From Skeletonema tropicum (Eukaryota; Bacillariophyta; Thalassiosirophyceae; Thalassiosirales; Thalassiosiraceae): a DNA stretch of 64,000 bases. Below the pieces are notes generated by a model. The model was not told where the DNA came from. It searched no databases and saw only the letters and a program-made list of their open reading frames with translations. Of the stretch, positions 1-11,431 are shown one piece after another; position 1 is the first letter of the stretch, and each line of letters begins with the position of its first letter. Made by a program: the position numbers and the translations under genes. Location of the stretch: NCBI GenBank assembly GCA_037178625.1, contig CM074136.1:124001-188000 (forward strand), written 5' to 3'.

Positions 1-54
1 CTCAGTTGCGACGAGGCTGTTGCTTTCCTCTTCCTCGACGAAAGACGTAATTCT

Positions 55-866
55 TTAGACCATGTACTGACTGACCAAGTGCCATGACCCTTCTTTGAAA
101 AGAGAGATGGATGCTCCTGCTTCAAGCAGCTTTGGCAGCTTCAAAGGAGTCACTGATGATCTGCGATGATGGAGCGCTGGGAAACGGCACAAATAACTCA
201 AGCCAAGAGCATCAACACTGATGGGTCGGCCTTGCAATTCCACTGTGTCACCGAACTCGCCCAAATTAGGATCCCACTCGGTGTTCCTTCTTCTATCGCC
301 CACTTAGCTATGTCCGAATAGAGATCAATTCCAATCGGGTCCGCCTCCTTCTCCTCAATTTGGTTGTTTTGTTTTGCAACGGTTTTCTCTTGTTTCATGC
401 TTTCAATGTAGGCATTCATTTCATCACGATACTCTTGACTTACATGAGAGCCCCCGTAGTACTCTGAGCACTTCAATATCGCATCAGCATCATGGTATTT
501 TCTGATATGCGAAAATTCATACTGTTTCGTTTTGGCTTCATCTTTCCACTTCTTTCAATGGCTGCAAAATGCCGTCATAGGCTCGCTAATCAAGCGATCG
601 TAATGAAAGTCCCGTTTTGCTTTGTAGTAAAAGCGAGATGGATCGGCTTTCATTTCCGGAGTTAAGTTGTACACAACTTCTCTGTAGTAGTCGGGCATAT
701 GTCTTTTGAAATAATCTATTGTTTCCTCGATTCGATTCCTATATTCAGGGAGATGTTTTATCACATGGCGTCTAGTCTCAAGTACTGCGGCTTCTTGATC
801 TGCACTTAAACGAAAAGAAGACGCGCCGGTGGATGCAGCGTCTGGCGCAGCCGTTTGATGCCGCAA
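55..866 (-). pseudogene. broken gene of unknown function
   Basis: Three protein-like stretches on the minus strand read as one gene. The segments at 555-866 and 198-476 are in the same frame, separated by one TGA at 555-557. The frame continues smoothly beyond that stop (KKWKDEAKTKQYEF...). The last segment (55-303) is in another frame and carries on with WDPNLGEFGDTVELQG, so a frameshift lies near 270-300. The protein is hydrophilic with a charged middle (PEYRNRIEETIDYFKRHMPD). I do not recognise the family, and I found no ATG at the 5' end; the longest frame opens with TTG. It could be a relic of a mobile-element gene or a host gene with sequence errors. Confidence 0.45.
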
Positions 867-1464
867 CTCTCTTCATCGACGAGCAGCCATAACCAACCCA
901 GACGTGATGTTGTTGTTGGTATGCGTTGTTGGGCTTATTTGTTGCTGATATTCTTATTATTGCTGTACAACTACCCTTTACTAGCGTGTCCCAGATGAGG
1001 TTAGGATTCCTACTTTCCGGGTGTACAGAAAAAAAGAGACGTCTCTGTATTATTTTTATGAGACGAAATGAAAAAAAGAGACGTTTCTTCTCAGAAACGT
1101 CTCTTAACCAGAAGATGCCCAGCTACGCAATTCCTCGCATTTTGACCTTTTGGCCATAACTTTGTCAATAATAGGCCGATTCTTATGGTTCAAAGACCAA
1201 TAACTTTCCATTTAGTGAGTTTAGAACGCCTCTGCAACGCGTCATGGTGGTGTTCCGACCATTCGCCAAGATATTGGGGGTACCAATTCAGTAGTATCGA
1301 CATCGGCCGGCGGCGGCGCACGGTGATCACGCATCACACACTCAAAAAAAAACATTTCCACCATGATGTTCGGAAGGCAAACCATGGTACTATTGGGCCA
1401 ATGCACCCAAGACCATGATATATGACATCCTGTCTAGACCTATTTTTTATGCAGATTCCGATTA
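867..1464. other. gene-free spacer before the retrotransposon
   Basis: No supported gene. The short open frames here have no codon-level support. The stretch holds the palindromic repeat at 1021-1105 and an otherwise unremarkable sequence up to the retrotransposon. The five bases just before the LTR (1460-1464) are GATTA, which matters for deciding where the LTR ends. Confidence 0.5.
1021..1105 (+). repeat. palindromic GAGACGTCTC repeat
   Basis: GTGTAC followed by an A-rich run and the self-complementary core AAGAGACGTCTCT, then an AT-rich spacer and a near-perfect hairpin at 1076-1105 (arm AAGAGACGTTTCT, loop TCTC, arm AGAAACGTCTCTT). A related copy in the opposite orientation lies at 12274-12354. 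The pair suggests a small dispersed hairpin element or MITE. Confidence 0.6.
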
Positions 1465-1714
1465 TGACACAGGAAATGATATTTCGTGTATTTACGGATT
1501 CTTACAGTTATGGTATGTTAGGGGTAACATACGGTCTATGTAGATAGAGATTGCGTTAGGAGCGATTCCATTGTTCTTCTCACAATAAAGGAAACAAAAA
1601 TAAACATAAAGACGTCGTTTGTCGACAACGTGCTGTCTTCTCCGTAGAAGAACACAACCTGCTATTACTACGCAACTCTCTTGTCCTGTATCATCTACAG
1701 TGATTAAGAGATTA
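1465..1714 (+). repeat. 5' LTR of copia element
   Basis: Starts TGACACAGGAAATG and matches 9421-9670 base for base by eye. The 3' boundary is uncertain. The shared sequence ends ...TAAGAGATTA, but GATTA also precedes the LTR at 1460-1464. If GATTA is the 5-bp target duplication, the true LTR is 245 bp and ends TTAAGA rather than the usual CA. No standard TGG-type primer-binding site follows. Confidence 0.88.
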
Positions 1715-1989
1715 ACAGTCTCGTTTGTTCTGTCTTTTCAACCAATTTGGCTGATTTACTGAGCACCGGTACTTCATCGAGTAAGTAAAGTGAGCAACGC
1801 TGTTCCTTCCTACTCGTCTGTTATTGTCGGCGCCAACCCGGACGACCGGGAGTTTGGAAAAAGATCTACCCATCTAGTCAACTATATGAGCAGATAGAGC
1901 TTCACGAGTGAGCCATTAAACCGGCCACAGACCTGTCGCGGACGTGAATCCACCCTAGAGGAACGATCCTCAACTGTAACTTATCAACT

Positions 1990-4140
1990 ATGAGGGTTCT
2001 AATCACTAACGTAGTGTTATTGCTGCTCTTGTTGACAGTTCAAAACCTAGTTGCAGTCTCATCATCATCATCCCCCGTCCTACCTGTCGTCGAATTAGAT
2101 ACAACGATGTCGTCTTATTCACCGAACAAGGAGATCCTACGGAAGAGATTTATTCACCTCAAGAATGAGTGGTTTCAACGCCACACTTACATTCTCAGCG
2201 TCTTCTTAAGCGAAGGTATCAAGAGTTGGTACGATTACGTCGCTTTCATTGAGAATCTGGACGAAATTAATTCTGTTAAGAATCGGAACGACTCATATCA
2301 AGATGACGATGATGAGAATTATGGTGGTGATGCCAGTGCCATCAGCTACTTCTGGAAGAAACGGATGATCCATGCCTTATCGTATGTCAATGAATTGCAA
2401 ATCGAGCATGGACCACTCAATTCTGGATTGGTGGATATTCAAAGTCATGGTTACATTGAATTCTGCAACTATTGCGATGCCAACCCCCCATTCCAATCCT
2501 TTTCGAACAGCCTTGCACGCGAACACGCTGCCAAGTTCAGGCTACTTGAACTCGAAGAGCGCAAGGCACATGCAGAGGTTCTTTCCGCGGAGGCTGAAGC
2601 AGACATATTGCGAGATAGGGCCTATGGCGGTAGCAGTGTGATGACAGATCCTGATCGTGAAGGAACAATTTCGAAGGCATCTGGTTCTCGGCATTCGCTC
2701 AAAGACAACTCCAGATTCCTTGGTACGATCGATGGTGGGGATAACCTTAGTTTGGATGGGGATAACCTCAGTTTGGGCAGCAATTCAGTGGATAATCACC
2801 CAACCACTATGGGTAATCTTTCTTCTGGCTTCACCGGCATTCCATTTGGTCCGCTGAATTTTGGATCTACCAGCGGTTCGCATTCACACCACTCACAACG
2901 CTCCTCTGGTTTGCATGGGCAGTCTCATCACAGCCCCTCCTCTTCGTCTTCATCACACAAGAAGAAGAAGAAGAAGAAGCCCTATGGTGGCGGTGGTGGT
3001 GGTGGTGGTGGTGGTGGCAGCAGTGGTGGAAGCAGCAGCAGCAGCCGCGGCAGCAACAGTGGAAGCAGTATTCCGTCCCAAATCAGTGCTAGTGGATCCA
3101 GGCGGGTCTGGGGGAGGTAACGGTCGCTATGCTGGAGTCTACAAGAAGTCCGATCCTAGAGTTAGATTGAAGTTTGAGGCCTCCTTGTTCCCTGAGCACA
3201 ACGATCAGACGCCTTGGGTCGACTATGCAATACAAGTTGGGTCTCTTCTCTCCACTTTCAACATGCATCAACTCCTCATTCCCGACTTCACACCCATTGC
3301 GAAGCATAAGAAAGCGTTCAACCTTGACAACAAAACCTTCTACAACGTTCTCACCAAATCCATCAAAAGCCTCAAGGGAAAGGAATTCCTCTAGAGCGAA
3401 TGCGATACTTACAGTGGACAACGAGTGTGGTCCAAAATGGCACGTCACTACACTGGTTCAGGTTCTATCAGCGCTGAGTACGCGAAGGATGAAGCCTACA
3501 CTCTCATCAGCACTCCCATTGCCTCCGGTACACCCTCTAATCGCATCCGTCTATCCGCCGCCATCTCTGCGTGGGAAGCTAATCTCGTCAAATACATCAT
3601 CCGAACTGGAAAACCTCTCAGTGGTGAGGAAAAGTACGTGTTGTTCCGTCGAGTTTTTGGTGGCCTTAAAGATTTCGAGCAAGTATTCGCTATTGATAAT
3701 ATGGTGAGATTTAGGAACAACGAAGACGGGGAGATTGAGAAATATGACCCTGAGCGACTCATTGGCACGTACAAGCAGCATGCAACGGTCGTTGACAATA
3801 ACAACAAACAAGCTATGGTCTCCCGTCGTTCGCGGATTGCTATGGAAGTCAGGCAACTCAATGTTCTCCGTTCCTGTTACCGTGATCAGGGGTATGCTGT
3901 CAATATCATTGATACAACTGGTGTGGATGATGACTTGCTTAATGATGACGACTGGTACGATGTTATGATAACTCGGCTTCGAAATAAGAAAGGTTTCTTG
4001 CCGGGCAATGCTCATCGCCATCTCACTCCTGAGGAGAAAGCTTTGTGGGATGAATTTTCTGATGAATCAAAGGAGCTTATCATGACTGCTCGTTCCTCTG
4101 GTGCGCCCCGCGTCAATGCCCCAGCTCGTCGTCGTAACTG
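1990..4140 (+). pseudogene. gag-like 5' frame of the copia element, frameshifted
   Basis: Begins at an ATG 275 nt past the 5' LTR. The first 23 residues are strongly hydrophobic (MRVLITNVVLLLLLLTVQNL), resembling a signal peptide, which is unusual for gag. A helical region follows (residues about 45-215, rich in E, R, K), then a Ser/His/Lys/Gly low-complexity tract (about 290-375) built on GGT and AGC repeats at 2988-3065. Near 3100 one extra base shifts the reading to frame 2, where the homologous protein continues (NGRYAGVYKKSD and onward). A TAG at 3392-3394 interrupts it, and it runs on to about 4137, where a second extra base moves it to frame 0. The frame-2 part is hydrophilic and resembles the gag core of diatom copia elements. 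No CCHC knuckle was seen. Confidence 0.7.
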
Positions 4141-7100
4141 GTGGCAATGCTTTTCGGTCTGGTCAAGGTCCTCCAGCTCCTCCTCGTGTACCAAACACTC
4201 CGGTAGCGCAGGGAGCAACTGCAAATATCACCGAACACACTGAAGTCAACGCCACCGTTGCCACAGCCCCTGACTTTTCATCTAGTGCAGGCTATGATGA
4301 CCTGGCATCCATCCCTGAGAATGATCCCGTAGTACAGGCGAATCTTCATGAGTTGTATGAGACTATGTACAATGTGAACACGGTTACTACCATCAATGAG
4401 GACGAGATGGATCCGCAGGGTACCTACTTCATCAATAAATTGGATGCAGCCAATCGTGAGGTCAATCAAACTAGTGAAGAGCCTCCATTTTCTATGCCGC
4501 GATTCTTGTCGCAACCTTCCAGAAATACCAAGCCTAGTGTTTCATTTGCCAATGGGTACGCTGATGATGTAGGGAATGATGCTAGAGCCAATAAGCAGTC
4601 TGGTGATACTGTTGGTAGCGATGCTAAGATGCCATCATCGTCATTGGGAGATGCTACCAACGTCGATACTGCCTCGCAGTCCAATACTACTTCTAAGGTT
4701 GATATCAATTATCATGATGTCATGTCTGCCAATGGTGAAGTTGTCAGTCTACTTGTACCGTCAGTCCAGGATTCGTCTCCCGTTCCCTACAATATTGCAT
4801 GTACTGGCTCCAAAGTTCTTGATAATTGGCAAAACACTCACGAGACTAGTCCTACTGATGGCGACGGTGTTTCCGAGATGTCTGCAGATGGGGAGGCTAT
4901 TCGCTACCATGTTCATTCCACTGAGGTTTCTCATGATGAAGATAGTTCTGAGGCCCTCTCTGATGACACGTCCACTGATGATGACTCCCGTGAGCCAGAT
5001 GCAGGTGATGACAATGCCACTTACCGTGTGTCAAGGAGTAAGCATCGCACTAGGAAGGGTGATCTTGCGGACAGAGGCGCTAATGGAGGTGTCCAAGGTG
5101 ATAGTCTTCGCGTTATCAACGTGATTCCCAATCTCCACGTTGATCTTTCCGACCTCGACAACCATACCTTGGCTAAGACGCCGATTGGCACTTGCGGTGG
5201 TGTTGTTTTGACTCAGCGAGGTCCTGTTATTGCGGTCTTTCATCGGTACGCTCTATTGGGGAGAGGACGCAGTATTCCACTCGAGCATCCAACTTGAAGC
5301 TTATGGGAATACAGTCGATGATAGATCTATTGCTTTTGGTGGTGGACAGTGCATTGAGACTGAGGACGGTTACCGCATTCCTTTGGATATTCAAGATGGC
5401 CTTGCCTATCTCAACATCCGTCCATTCACCAACGATGAACTCGAGCATTTGCCACAAGTTGTCATGACTGCTGACACGGCTTGGAGACCTACAGTTCACG
5501 ACTCTGTCATCTCTGACGATCCTACTTGGTATGAGCGTCAACCTAACGAGCCTCTTCCCAACGCTGAGAACTTCAATGCTGTTGGCGAGTTTCTTCACCG
5601 CGATGCGAATGTCACCGCATCCTCCCATCACTCCGATCCAGAACCTCCATTCCCCTTCTATGAAGCTCCATCTGCCTCTGATCTCATCTCCGTCGAGGAA
5701 GATATTATTCCCTCAGTCAACGTCAACGAACATTTTGGATTTCCATCTATGATTCCTGGACTCCTACGTGATGTCGAGAAATATGGGGAGCTTCTTACTG
5801 GGCAGGTGGTTGGTGTACATGAGACTCGTGCGCACGCTCGTGATTATGATGCTCTTCGTCCATTCTTCCTCAATGCACCCCGTGAGGTTGTTGTGCACAC
5901 AATGCGGTCTACTACCCAGTGGTATAATTCCATCCCGCAAGCTAGTCGTCTTTATGACATGCGCAAGGCTCATTTTCCTGCTTGCAACATCTTTCGCCGC
6001 CACGAGGCTGTCGGTACAGACACGGTCTTCTTTGATATTGAAGCATGGGGAGGGTATCGCTGCTGTCAATTCTATATAGGTCGACGTAGCTACTACATGT
6101 CTGCTCATGGGATGCTTACGGATGGTCAATTTGCTGGGAGCCTTGAGGATGAAATTCGGTACCGTGGAGCAATGGATCTGCTCATCTCTGACAGGGCTAA
6201 GGCTGAAATTAGTGCAAGGGTCAGGGAACTTCTTCGTGCCTTCCAGATTAAAGACTGGCAGTCCGAACCGCATCATCAAAATCAAAATATTGCAGAGCGG
6301 TACATCCAAGAACTTAAGAAGTATTGCAATTGGGTCCTGAATACCTCCGGCGCTCCTCCAGAATCCATCTTTTTCATCATCAAGTATGCTATGTTCATCC
6401 ACAATCGCACGGCGAGGGAAAACTTGGGTTGGAGGACTCCTCATGAAGCCTTGACTGGGCAAACGCCTGACATTAGCATGCTTCTTTGCTTTCGTTTCTG
6501 GCAGGTGGTGTATATCAAGAACTACAGAGACATGGGAACTGGTTTTCCTTCGGAATCTAACGAGATCCTTTGCCATTTCTTGGGATACTCTGAGACCGTT
6601 GGTCACAGTATGACGTTCATGGTATACAACCCCGAGACCCATTCCATCCTTTATCGGTCGAGCATTCGAGCGGAGAACGAGAATGATATCAAGAAATCAC
6701 CTATCCCACCTCATGACAATCCAGATCAGCGAGATACTCATCAGCAATGGCATGATGCCTTCCCAACTATTGAGGAGTTTGTGCCTTCTCCCGAGGATGC
6801 AACTGAGCCAGCAACAGTTCGTCCAGAAGTTCCAACAACTGCCACAAATCGTGATGGAACACCACTTCGTCGTAGTCCAAGAAGGCGAGTCCAGTCCACC
6901 GACAAGGAAGCAACCTCTACTTCTTCCAATACTACTCCACGCAGCCGTAGCCGCAGCCGTAATCGCAAGAAGAGTGATGAAGATGGGGGAGCAACCGCTG
7001 GGAAACCCAATCAGAACCAACCATCAGCTAAGCCATCCAACTTGAACCAGCTGAAATCTGATGAACTTGTGGGGAGGACTGTCCTTTTGAAAACTCGCGA

Positions 7101-7372
7101 CGATGGGCAACGTTTCAGAGCTGAAATAGTCGGTATTCTTGAGGATTTCGAGGGGCAACGAGATAGCAACCCTGAGCTGATCAAATTCAAATGCCGTGTT
7201 GGGGATGCAAAGTTTGATGAGATTGTTGATTACAACGATATGCTGGGACTCATTGAGGAGCAAGTACAGAATGAGGATGGTACTTGGAGATTTAGGCAGA
7301 TCAAGGGGCATACGAAGCCACGTAGGCGCAGTGATAAGCCCAAGATTCTGATCGAAGTGGGAATCTGGGGAG
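4138..7372 (+). pseudogene. copia protease and integrase region, frameshifted
   Basis: Frame 0 (to about 5277) carries an acidic, low-complexity linker followed by the aspartic protease region, with DRGANGG near 5070 and the following GGVVLTQRGPVIAV. One extra base in ATTCCAC near 5277 moves the protein to frame 1 (HSSIQLEAYGN onward), so protease straddles the break. Frame 1 then holds the integrase: a first catalytic Asp in TVFFDIEAWGG, a second in LLISDRAKAE, and a Glu in QNQNIAERYIQ about 35 residues later. RNPP-like downstream sequence (FIHNRTARENLGWRTPHEALTG would be the match region, shown here only in part: GWRTPHEALTGQTPDIS) and a basic Arg/Ser linker follow. A fourth extra base in GGGGAGG near 7370 shifts it into the reverse transcriptase frame. 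Confidence 0.8.
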
Positions 7373-9415
7373 GTGACGTTGGAACCTGTCTACAATATTG
7401 CAATCAAGGACAGATGGATTGTTGCTGAGTACGCCAGAGACAACAACCTTGTTGAGGAGTGGGATGAAATATGGCCAAGCTTGAAACTGCGCAACGCTGC
7501 CAAGAATGCGAAGAAACTAATTCGTATGATCAATGCCGCAAAGCGACTCTCCTACAAGTCAGCTCCTGTCTACATGTACGGGCATCGAGTTCCCCGCAAT
7601 CACGATGAAGCTATGGAGTTGGATAGGATCAACAAGAACAACAAGTGGCTTAAGAGTGAAGAATTGGAGAAGGAGCAGCTGTTCCAGTACAAGACGTTCA
7701 AGGACTATGGCCATAGATCGAAGGGTAGACCTCCTGAAGGATACAAGAGAATCACTCTTCATTTTGTGTATGCGGTGAAGCATGACGGTCGATACAAGTC
7801 CCGAGTTGTTGCTGGAGGCCATCTCACCGATGCACCCGTTGAAAGTGTCTACTCTGGTGTTGTTTCTCTCCGTGGGATTCGTTTCGTCATCTTTCTTGCA
7901 GAGCTAAATGGGCTACAAGTCTATCAGACGGATGTGGGAAATGCGTATCTCGAAGCATACACCAAGGAGAAGGTCTATGTTATTGCCGGTCCCGAATTCC
8001 AGAATCTTGAGGGGCATATCCTTGTTATTGTTAAGGCACTCTACGGACTCAAGAGTTCAGGTTTACGCTGGTATGAACGTTTTGCTGACGTCCTGAGAGA
8101 GATGGGTTTCGTTCAGTGTCCCGCAGAGCCTGAGATTTGGATGCGAGCGCATCGCAAGGATGGTTCTATTATTTGGCCCAGTGACAACAAGGATGAAGGT
8201 GGCAATGGTTCTTCCGCTAGCTCCACAAGACCTTCAACTACCTCCAAGTACCCAGTTCCCACCAATGATGGTTCGTATTACGAGTACATTGCGACTTACG
8301 TGGATGACTTGACTATCGCATCTAGGGACGCGATGAAGATTACGGAAACGCTAGAAAAGAAGTACAAGTTCAAATTGAAAGGAACCGAGCCTCTCAAATT
8401 CCTGCTTGGATGTGACTACTTCCGTGATGAAGATGGTGTTCTGTGTCAAGCTCCCAAGAAATACATCGAGAAGATGTCAGAGTCATATGAGCGTTTCTTT
8501 GGGGAGAAGCCGCCGCGTAAGGTATCATCACCGCTGGAGAAGGGAGATCATCCTGAACTCGACGATTCAGATTTCCTGGATGAAAATGAGACGAGGATCT
8601 ATCAGTCCATGATTGGCTCCGCTCAATGGGTAGTCTCTATCGGTCGTTTTGACGTTGCTGTTCACATCATGACGCTTTCTAGTTTTCGAGCTCAACCAAG
8701 ACGCGGTCATTTGGATAGAATCAAGAGGATCTATGCCTATCTTATCAAGATGAAACATGCCGTCATCAGGTATCGAACTGACATGCCCGACGTTTCTGAC
8801 TTCATCTTCCCTGAGTTTGATTGGTCCAACACACCATATGCAGGTGCTGCTGAGGAACTACCAACCAACCTACCACCAGCTAGAGGCATGGCACTTCTCA
8901 TGACTACCTTCGTCGATGCCAATCTGGGACATGATGTTATATCTGGCAAGTCTGTTACTGGTGTACTTCATTTCTTCAACAAGACTCCTGTAGATTGGTT
9001 CTCCAAGAAACAAGGTACTGTTGAAACTGCAACTTTTGGATCTGAGAATTCTGCGGCAAGAACTGCCATCGAACAAATCAGGGCCAACAAATTAACCTTG
9101 CTTCAGTTAGGTGTTCCACTAGTCGGTCCTCCTATTCTTCTGGGAGACAACAAGTCAGTTGTGAGCTCGGCCACATTGCCTCATCAGCAGTTACACAAGC
9201 GCCACCTCATGTTGTCCTATCACTTTGTCAGGGAAGCCGTTGCATCAGGAGAACTTCGTTTTGCGCATATCAATGGGGAGCACAATCCATCCGATGTATT
9301 GAGCAAGCACTGGGGATATCAAGCCGTATGGCCACTATTGCGACCACTTTTATTTTGGAAAGGCGACACAATGGATATTATCAGAGAAAAGAAAAAGAAA
9401 ACTGTCGAATCGTAG
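7373..9415 (+). pseudogene. copia reverse transcriptase and RNase H frame
   Basis: The longest unbroken frame of the element (680 codons). Reverse transcriptase motifs appear in order: VYQTDVGNAYLEA with the first catalytic Asp, a KALYGLKSSGLRWYE block, and the active-site YVDD at 8297-8308. RNase H follows with FVDANLGHD, SENSAARTAIEQ and GDNKSV, ending at HNPSDVLSKHWG. The frame itself is intact, but it is joined to the upstream integrase only through the frame change near 7370. It starts inside the RT amino end and has no start codon of its own that fits a separate protein. The stop lies a few bases before the polypurine tract. Confidence 0.85.
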
Positions 9416-9420
9416 GGGAG

Positions 9421-9670
9421 TGACACAGGAAATGATATTTCGTGTATTTACGGATTCTTACAGTTATGGTATGTTAGGGGTAACATACGGTCTATGTAGA
9501 TAGAGATTGCGTTAGGAGCGATTCCATTGTTCTTCTCACAATAAAGGAAACAAAAATAAACATAAAGACGTCGTTTGTCGACAACGTGCTGTCTTCTCCG
9601 TAGAAGAACACAACCTGCTATTACTACGCAACTCTCTTGTCCTGTATCATCTACAGTGATTAAGAGATTA
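9421..9670 (+). repeat. 3' LTR of copia element
   Basis: Direct repeat of 1465-1714, preceded by GTAGGGGAG. It ends in GATTA and is followed by TGTAAGCGGC. Confidence 0.88.
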
Positions 9671-10557
9671 TGTAAGCGGCGGCGGTCGAATCGAGGTCAT
9701 TGTGATGTTATACGGCTCTAACCGACGCAGACATAAATTCTGCACCTGCCGGGCAACATCATGATATACTCATATTCCAAGAGCAGTATTATTCTCAGCA
9801 GGGTAGTAGTGAATAGTCTGCCTAATATTATGCTGTGATTCCATTGCCAGCAGCCGATATAAGAGGGTATTGCAGTCTCACGGTGTGTCAACATTTACGT
9901 GAAAATCGCTAGTAAAAAACCATGGGCTACCTATGGTTGGTACGTAGGAAACTTGTAAAAGCACCTTTTAGTACATATGCGTGAAGATACTCGGAAACTA
10001 CATAAAATTTGTAGTTCAATGGTGTTTTGACCTCGGTTTATAGCCTATTGCATGATTGAACACTATCACACCAAAGTTTGCTACTTCCATTTCCCTAGTA
10101 AATATGCAAATATGGCCGATTTTGGTGAGGTAGGAAACTTATTAGGCTGAGGTCAATATTGTGAGTATAAACTATAGATTGATTACTTTCCGACAGAAGA
10201 AGATATGCTGAATCGATTGCAATAGGGAGCGGTCGCTCAAGATGATCACATAACATGCTAAACGCGCTGCCAATATAGTGATCGGGTCCGACGCCATGTT
10301 TGTTAGCACTTTTGTTAGTAATTTTTTTTTGGCTCCCGCCACTCTCTGGTACATAGCGTTAAAGAGACGTTTCTGTTGGCGCCATTTTTCTTGTAGGGGG
10401 CTTCCCCTGAAATACTCCCCCCTTTCTCACACATATGCCCACACAAAAAATGCAAGCGGATCAAGAATAAATATTACTAGACCGGACCAGCTCGGCTGCT
10501 GGTCCGCTAGCCCCCCCGAAATGGGTCTTGACGGACAATTATTCTTGTTGGTGCTCC
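9671..10557. other. gene-free DNA downstream of the retrotransposon
   Basis: No reading frame with protein-like composition and no recognisable repeat or RNA was seen here. Confidence 0.4.
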
Positions 10558-11040
10558 GAAGCGGCTCTAACTTGTTGTTGGAAGCGAATGCAAATTTGAA
10601 GCGTCATGAATCTGGAAAGGGTATGGTTTTAACCATTTCAGTTTTGACCTTATTTGGCCTTACCTTGCTTGCTTTTTGGAATGAGAATAGACTCGTATGA
10701 AGCGGCTCTAACTTGCTTGCTAAAACGTTGCGAATGCAAATCTGAAAGGAAATGGTTTTATCCCTTTCAGATTTTGACTATGGTGGCCTGTAATTATGAG
10801 TATGATACGTTGACATTCAAGATGTGGATCTACTTCTGAACTACTAAAACAAAAAACTTGGTGCGTGCGGGGAGTGCGTGAGGCAATTTTGCCCGTGAAA
10901 CTTGAAGGGCAAAAAATCTGAAAGGAAATGGTTTTATCCCATTCAGAATTTCATTATGGAGGCCTATATTTTTGACGATGACGCGAACATATACGGCAAC
11001 TTGATCTACGCTTAGACTGCGAAAACAAAAAAAATTTAGG
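10558..11040 (+). repeat. three diverged copies of a hairpin-containing repeat
   Basis: Units start near 10558, 10699 and 10911. Each has an imperfect hairpin of the form CTGAAAGGAAATGG / TCCCTTTCAG (10612-10641, 10741-10771, 10917-10947), followed by a similar 3' part (TTTGACTATGGTGGCCT, then ...GATCTAC...AAAACAAAAAA). The first two units also share GAAGCGGCTCTAACTTG. Spacing is irregular, so this is an old local duplication rather than a satellite. Confidence 0.6.
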
Positions 11041-11431
11041 TTATCACAGCGGATTTTGACAAAATGTGACAAACACGTACGTACCGACCGACCGACTTAA
11101 TTAGATTCGTGCTGCCGGTGGTGGTTGCCACCAAGGATGACAGCTTCTTCCGGTGCTTTTCGTCTCGATAGCCCTTGCAAAGGTGTACTTTTTAAACCAG
11201 GACTGATGGTCATAGTTCATATATTCACAGAGATATGCAAAAACTACCAATGCATACTTGCACAGATTCAGCTAAACCGTCGATTAAATACACCTTTGAG
11301 CATTAATGTCGTCATGATTATGATTGTAGCATTGGATTACAATATCATGGGTTTTTATATTGTTGTTTGTTGGTGTAATCATCTGGGGACGAGTGTTAGG
11401 GATAGGTTAGGGTCACTTTAGGGTCACTTTA

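Larger units (their letters stand above)
1465..9670 (+). mobile_element. Ty1/copia LTR retrotransposon, diatom (CoDi-like) type
   Basis: A full-length element with direct terminal repeats at both ends, a gag-like 5' frame, then protease, integrase, reverse transcriptase and RNase H in copia order (IN before RT). The purine-rich stretch AGGGGAG directly precedes the 3' LTR, as expected of a polypurine tract. By eye the two LTRs are identical over 250 bp, which points to a recent insertion. The interior is nevertheless split over successive frames (1, 2, 0, 1, 2) by four frame changes near 3100, 4137, 5277 and 7370, plus a TAG at 3392. As sequenced it cannot make an intact polyprotein. The integrase and protease motifs match diatom copia elements as I remember them; subgroup assignment would need a tree. 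Confidence 0.9.

Noticed and set aside
2861..3394. Separate plus-strand gene in frame 2 of the retrotransposon
   Set aside because: Its first half is an Ala/Val tract created by the shifted GGT/AGC repeats; its second half is simply gag continuing after the frame change.
7373..9415. Programmed ribosomal frameshifting as the reason for all copia frame changes
   Set aside because: Four sites with unrelated sequences, one of them inside the protease domain, make recoding implausible; an error or decay is simpler.
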